Of a DNA stretch of 64,000 bases, positions 61,059 through 64,000 are shown one piece after another. The notes under the pieces were generated by a model, which did no database searches, was not told where the DNA came from, and saw nothing but the letters and a program-made list of their open reading frames with translations. How positions within the stretch are numbered: the stretch's first letter is position 1; each line of letters opens with the position of its first letter. The position numbers were made by a program, and so were the translations under genes. The DNA is from Streptomyces antimycoticus (GTDB lineage Bacteria > Actinomycetota > Actinomycetes > Streptomycetales > Streptomycetaceae), in contig NZ_BJHV01000001.1 of assembly GCF_005405925.1 (NCBI RefSeq), positions 8,122,001 through 8,186,000 of the forward strand. Direction: 5' to 3'.

Positions 61059-61522
61059 GACCGGCGGACGGCCCCAGACCACCGCCCGGCGGGGCGGCAG
61101 TCCAGCTCCGCCCACACTGTCTTGCCCACCGGAGGGTGCGGTTCGGTGCCCCAGCGGTCGGCGAGCGCGTTCACCAGCAGCAGGCCGCGCCCGGTTTCAC
61201 GGTCCGGGGGAGGGACCGGCTGAAGGGTGGGCCGCCGCTCGCCCCGTGTGTCGATGACCTCGACGCGGAGGATTTCCGTGGTGCCGTCGAGGACGAGACC
61301 GAGCCGGAAGTCGCGGCCCGGTACGCGCCCGTGCAGCGCCGCGTTGGCACTCAGTTCGGCGGTGATCGCCACGGCGCGATCGGCGACGTCGGGTGACACC
61401 GGCCAGGCGCGGAGCTGCTCCACGGCGAGCAGGCGGGCCAGCCGGGCCCCGCGCCGCGTGGAGGACAGGCGTTGGGTAAAGGTCCAGTTCGTGGCGGGGA
61501 GTTGGGGCGTGCTTGCGTTCAT
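61049..61522 (-). CDS. RsbW-like ATP-binding regulator
   Basis: A 157-aa HATPase_c protein of the Streptomyces anti-sigma-like family. The N-box is AITAELSANAALHG and the G-box is TGRGLLLVNALADRWG. Many such genes are adjacent to XRE/DUF397 pairs, as here, and may act as serine kinases or protein switches. ATG at 61522 (MNASTPQLPATNW) lies 162 bp from the XRE gene on the other strand, with a weak ribosome site. Confidence 0.88.
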   Translation of the reverse strand: MNASTPQLPATNWTFTQRLSSTRRGARLARLLAVEQLRAWPVSPDVADRAVAITAELSANAALHGRVPGRDFRLGLVLDGTTEILRVEVIDTRGERRPTLQPVPPPDRETGRGLLLVNALADRWGTEPHPPVGKTVWAELDCRPAGRWSGAVRRSVP

Positions 61523-61684
61523 GGAGCCACGGTGGCGGGTGATCGTCGACCTTGGCCAGCACCGCGCCGCGTACGCAGCGTCAGCGTACATGCGCGTTCG
61601 GTGGACGGTACACCCGTTGATCCGTCACCCTGGGTGAGTCGAGCGCGGGGGCCCTCGCACGTACGCATCTGGAGGTGTCCGCGT

Positions 61685-62542
61685 ATGACGACCGACAACA
61701 CCTGTGTGGCCGGGGACGGTGACGGGGAACGGGAGCCCGACCCCTCCGACAGTCTGCGGACCTTCGGGGCCGTGGTCCAGGCCCTCCGCGAACATGCGGG
61801 CCTCACTCGGGCTCAGTTCGGGGAGCTGGTCCGATTCTCGAAGCACACCGTGGCGTCGGTGGAGCTGGGACGGCGCATGCCGGACGAGTCGTTCGTGGAG
61901 CGGGCGGAGGAGGTCCTGGGCAACACGGGCGCGCTGCGCAGGGCGGCCCGATTCCTTGCCCGTGGTGAACCGGGGCTCGCGGCGTGGTTCCGGCGGTGGG
62001 CGCGGCTGGAGCGGGTGGCGGTGAGCCTGTGCACGTATGAGTGTCGGCTGGTGCCGGGGTTGTTGCAGTCGGAGGGGTACGTGCGGGCCCTCTACGAGAA
62101 TGACATCCCCCCACTGACCGGCCGTGAACTGGAGGAACTGGTCACCGCACGTGTGGAGCGGCAGCGCTTGCTCTACGAAAGGCCCAACACCACGTTCGAC
62201 TTCATCGTTGAGGAAGCGGTCTTCATGCGCCGCCTTGGCGGAGTCGAGGTGACTCGTGAACTGTTGGACCTCATTTTCGAGCTCGCCTCCTTGCGCAACG
62301 TGACACTTCAGATCATGCCGGCGAACTGTGAACAGCACGCGTGCCTTGCCGGGCCCGTTCGGCTAGTGGAGACCCCGGAGAGGCGGCGCTTCGCGTACTC
62401 CGAGGGGCAACAGAACGGCCGCCTGATCGCTGACCCGAAAGAGGTGTGCAGGATCGAGATGCGCTATGCCAGACTGCGCTCGCAGGCCCTCTCTCCAAAG
62501 GACTCCAGGGGCCTGCTGGAGCGGATGCGAGGAGCGCTATGA
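61685..62542 (+). CDS. XRE regulator with DUF5753 domain
   Basis: A 285-aa helix-turn-helix protein (LTRAQFGELVRFSKHTVASV) with the C-terminal DUF5753 domain (LVPGLLQSEGYVRALYE, EAVFMRRLGG). This is the BldB/WhiJ-associated regulator family that pairs with DUF397 proteins and influences development and antibiotic production in Streptomyces. ATG at 61685 has GGAGG 9 nt upstream. The stop overlaps the DUF397 start by 4 nt. Confidence 0.93.
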   Translation: MTTDNTCVAGDGDGEREPDPSDSLRTFGAVVQALREHAGLTRAQFGELVRFSKHTVASVELGRRMPDESFVERAEEVLGNTGALRRAARFLARGEPGLAAWFRRWARLERVAVSLCTYECRLVPGLLQSEGYVRALYENDIPPLTGRELEELVTARVERQRLLYERPNTTFDFIVEEAVFMRRLGGVEVTRELLDLIFELASLRNVTLQIMPANCEQHACLAGPVRLVETPERRRFAYSEGQQNGRLIADPKEVCRIEMRYARLRSQALSPKDSRGLLERMRGAL

Positions 62543-62724
62543 GCACACCTGAACGCGATTGGTTCAAGTCCAGCTACAGCAGCGCCCAGAACGACGACTG
62601 CGTGGAGGTCGCCGTCACCGAAGGGGCCGTCCACGTACGGGACTCCAAGGACACGACCCGCCCCGGTCTCGCCGTTGGGCATGACGGTTGGGCTCTCTTC
62701 GTGCGGTTCGCCGCACACGGCTGA
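62539..62724 (+). CDS. DUF397 (WhiJ-associated) small protein
   Basis: A 61-aa DUF397 protein with the family pattern WFKSSYSSAQNDDCVEVAV and VRDSKDTTRPGLAVG. It probably binds and inhibits the neighbouring XRE regulator, and such pairs have been likened to toxin-antitoxin modules. ATG at 62539 has GGAG 5 nt upstream and overlaps the XRE stop as ATGA. Confidence 0.93.
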   Translation: MSTPERDWFKSSYSSAQNDDCVEVAVTEGAVHVRDSKDTTRPGLAVGHDGWALFVRFAAHG

Positions 62725-62732
62725 GCCGACGG

Positions 62733-62759
62733 CGCGCCCGCGGACTCATCGCGGGCGCG
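62733..62759. terminator. 10-bp hairpin between convergent genes
   Basis: CGCGCCCGCG at 62733-62742 pairs exactly with 62750-62759 across 7 nt. It lies between the DUF397 stop and the monooxygenase stop and can act on both strands. Confidence 0.7.
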
Positions 62760-62777
62760 ACCGACGTCACCGGGTCA

Positions 62778-63941
62778 TCAGGAGCTGCCCGCCGCCGCGA
62801 ACGGGACCTGGGCGGTGGGCTGTTCGGCGGTGGCGGGGGAGTGGAAGGGATGGGACCACAGGCCCTGCCCGCGTAGCAGGGGCAGGACGCCCTCGCCGAA
62901 CCAGTACGCCTCCTCCAGATGCGGATAGCCGGACAGGATGAACTCGTCGATCCCGAGGCGGTGGTATTCGGCGATCCGCTCGGCGACCTCGGCGTGGCTG
63001 CCCACCAGGGCCGTGCCCGCACCGCCGCGGACCAGGCCCACACCGGCCCAGAGATTGGGGTAGATCTCGAGGTTGTCCAGGCTGCCGCCGTGCAGGGCGA
63101 GCATGCGCTGCTGGCCCTCGGACTCGCTGCGGCCGAGGCCGGCCTGGATGGAGCGCACGGTCTCCGGGTCGAAACCGTCGAGCAGTCGGCGCGCCTCGGC
63201 CCACGCCTGCTCGGCGGTGTCGCGGGTGATGACGTGCAGCCGGATGCCGAAGCGGATCGTACGGCCCTGTTCGGCGGCGAGGGAGCGGATCCAGGCGATC
63301 TTCCGGGCGACCTCGGCGGGGGGTTCGCCCCAGGTGAGGTAGACATCGGAATGGCGGGCGGCGACCTGGCCCGCGGCGGGGGAGGAGCCGCCGAAGTACA
63401 CCTGCGGGAGCGGGTCGGGGAGCCGGGCCAGCTTGGCGCCCTCGACGTGGAGGTGTTCGCCGGTGGCATCGACGGTCTTGCCGTCCCACAGGTCGCGGAC
63501 GATGCCCAGGAACTCGCCGGTGCGGGCGTAGCGGGCGTCCTTGCCCAGGAAGTCGCCGTAGCCGCGCTGCTCCTGGCTCTCGCCGCCGGTGACCACGTTG
63601 AGCATCAGCCGGCCGCCGGTCTGCCGCTGGTACGTGGAGGCCATCTGGGCGGCGAAGGTGGGCGAGAGGAAGCCGGGCCGGAAGGCCACCAGGAACTTCA
63701 GCCGTTCGGTGTGCTGGCTGACCATCGCGGTGGTCAGCCAGGCGTCCTCGCACCAGGCGCCGGTCGGGGTGAGAGCGCCTTCGAAGCCGAGGTGTTCGGC
63801 GGCGCGGGCGATCTGGGAGAGATAGCCGACGGACGGCGGGCGGTCCCCTCCGGCCGAGGTGACGGGGGTGCCATGGCCACCGCCGACGACATGGCGGCTG
63901 TCGCCGTTGGTGGGCAGGAACCAGTGGAAGGTGAGGGACAT
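62778..63941 (-). CDS. ssuD: LLM-class FMN-dependent monooxygenase (SsuD-like)
   Basis: A 387-aa flavin-dependent enzyme of the alkanesulfonate monooxygenase group. It shows LTFHWFLPTNGDSRH at the start, KFLVAFRPGF, LMLNVVTGGE, YFGGSSPAAGQVAARHSDVY, and the C-terminal SGYPHLEEAYWFGEGVLPLL. It releases sulfite from alkanesulfonates using FMNH2 and O2 during sulfur starvation. ATG at 63941 has GGAG 8 nt upstream. A preceding same-strand gene ends at 63982, probably another gene of a sulfonate operon. Confidence 0.88.
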   Translation of the reverse strand: MSLTFHWFLPTNGDSRHVVGGGHGTPVTSAGGDRPPSVGYLSQIARAAEHLGFEGALTPTGAWCEDAWLTTAMVSQHTERLKFLVAFRPGFLSPTFAAQMASTYQRQTGGRLMLNVVTGGESQEQRGYGDFLGKDARYARTGEFLGIVRDLWDGKTVDATGEHLHVEGAKLARLPDPLPQVYFGGSSPAAGQVAARHSDVYLTWGEPPAEVARKIAWIRSLAAEQGRTIRFGIRLHVITRDTAEQAWAEARRLLDGFDPETVRSIQAGLGRSESEGQQRMLALHGGSLDNLEIYPNLWAGVGLVRGGAGTALVGSHAEVAERIAEYHRLGIDEFILSGYPHLEEAYWFGEGVLPLLRGQGLWSHPFHSPATAEQPTAQVPFAAAGSS

Positions 63942-63981
63942 GGTGCGGCTCCGTTCAGGGGTGAGCGGGGTGGGGCGGGGG

Positions 63982-64000
63982 CTAGAGGAGGCCGTGGCGG
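63982..64000 (-). CDS. 3' end of a gene cut by the right window edge
   Basis: TAG at 63982-63984 ends a minus-strand frame reading RHGLL before the stop. Only these codons are visible. Position upstream of the SsuD-like gene suggests a sulfonate transport gene, but this is a guess from context. Confidence 0.25.

Noticed and set aside
62539..62724. DUF397 with XRE read as a defence or toxin system
   Set aside because: This pairing is a widespread developmental regulator type in Streptomyces and is not new by itself.

Overview
The window is very GC-rich, uses GTG starts often and carries Tat signal peptides, LacI, RpiR, TetR and XRE regulators, an XRE/DUF397/HATPase trio and a SpoIIE-type phosphatase. 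Together these point to a Streptomyces or close relative, probably an accessory or chromosome-arm region. I saw no tRNA, rRNA, transposase, integrase, CRISPR array or replication origin.

Layout. 0-12.7 kb: a PAS-GAF-SpoIIE-HATPase signalling protein, a GH65 glycoside phosphorylase translationally coupled to a 47-aa ORF, a DMT transporter, an SDR, a Ppx/GppA phosphatase, a CDGSH protein with a HemK2-like methyltransferase, and a CocE/NonD hydrolase with an ATP-grasp enzyme. 12.8-19.2 kb: a Ser/Thr kinase with a seven-blade WD40 sensor, an alpha/beta hydrolase with its MerR regulator, a GNAT, and a divergent XRE/SDR pair. 19.3-29.4 kb: a Tat-exported amidohydrolase, a LysR-controlled DMT/NmrA pair, a LacI regulator, an XRE-AKR-hydrolase operon, and an orphan histidine kinase. 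29.5-34 kb: a ROK-like HTH protein, a damaged qorB/HxlR pair, a HAD phosphatase and an RclA-like disulfide reductase. 34-38.7 kb: an oxidative pentose-phosphate operon (tkt-gnd-zwf). 38.7-40.8 kb: a mosaic of truncated genes. 40.9-46.3 kb: a Tat-exported HD protein, an epoxide-hydrolase-like enzyme, a divergent MFS/TetR pair, and a TetR/SDR pair. 46.3-50.5 kb: a remnant of the kdp operon, a lysA paralog with a SAV_915-like gene, and a dead polysaccharide deacetylase. 50.5-60.7 kb: an RpiR regulator, a C45 acyltransferase/hydrolase, a complete Dpp-type ABC importer and a secreted GH95-like enzyme. 60.7-64 kb: a PIN-domain remnant, the HATPase/XRE/DUF397 cassette, and an SsuD-like monooxygenase.

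Two themes stand out. First, several genes carry single-base losses in short G/C runs, and at several places genes are cut off and joined to other fragments. Two divergent gene pairs (qorB/HxlR and LysR/alcohol dehydrogenase) have each lost their shared promoter plus both N-termini. This is either real decay or an assembly fault, and long reads would decide. Second, regulator-operator pairs are unusually legible: TGGAC-N6-GTCCA in front of a TetR gene and its neighbouring SDR, a 14-bp dyad between MFS and TetR, a MerR-type promoter, an iterated dyad array in front of the RclA-like gene, and a long dyad between LacI and XRE genes.

The most system-like unit is 50.5-60.6 kb: a phosphosugar-type regulator, a cytoplasmic N-terminal-nucleophile amidase/acyltransferase, a peptide-type importer and a secreted glycosidase. 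It looks like one import-and-degrade pathway for an acylated amino or peptido-glycan compound whose substrate cannot be named from sequence.
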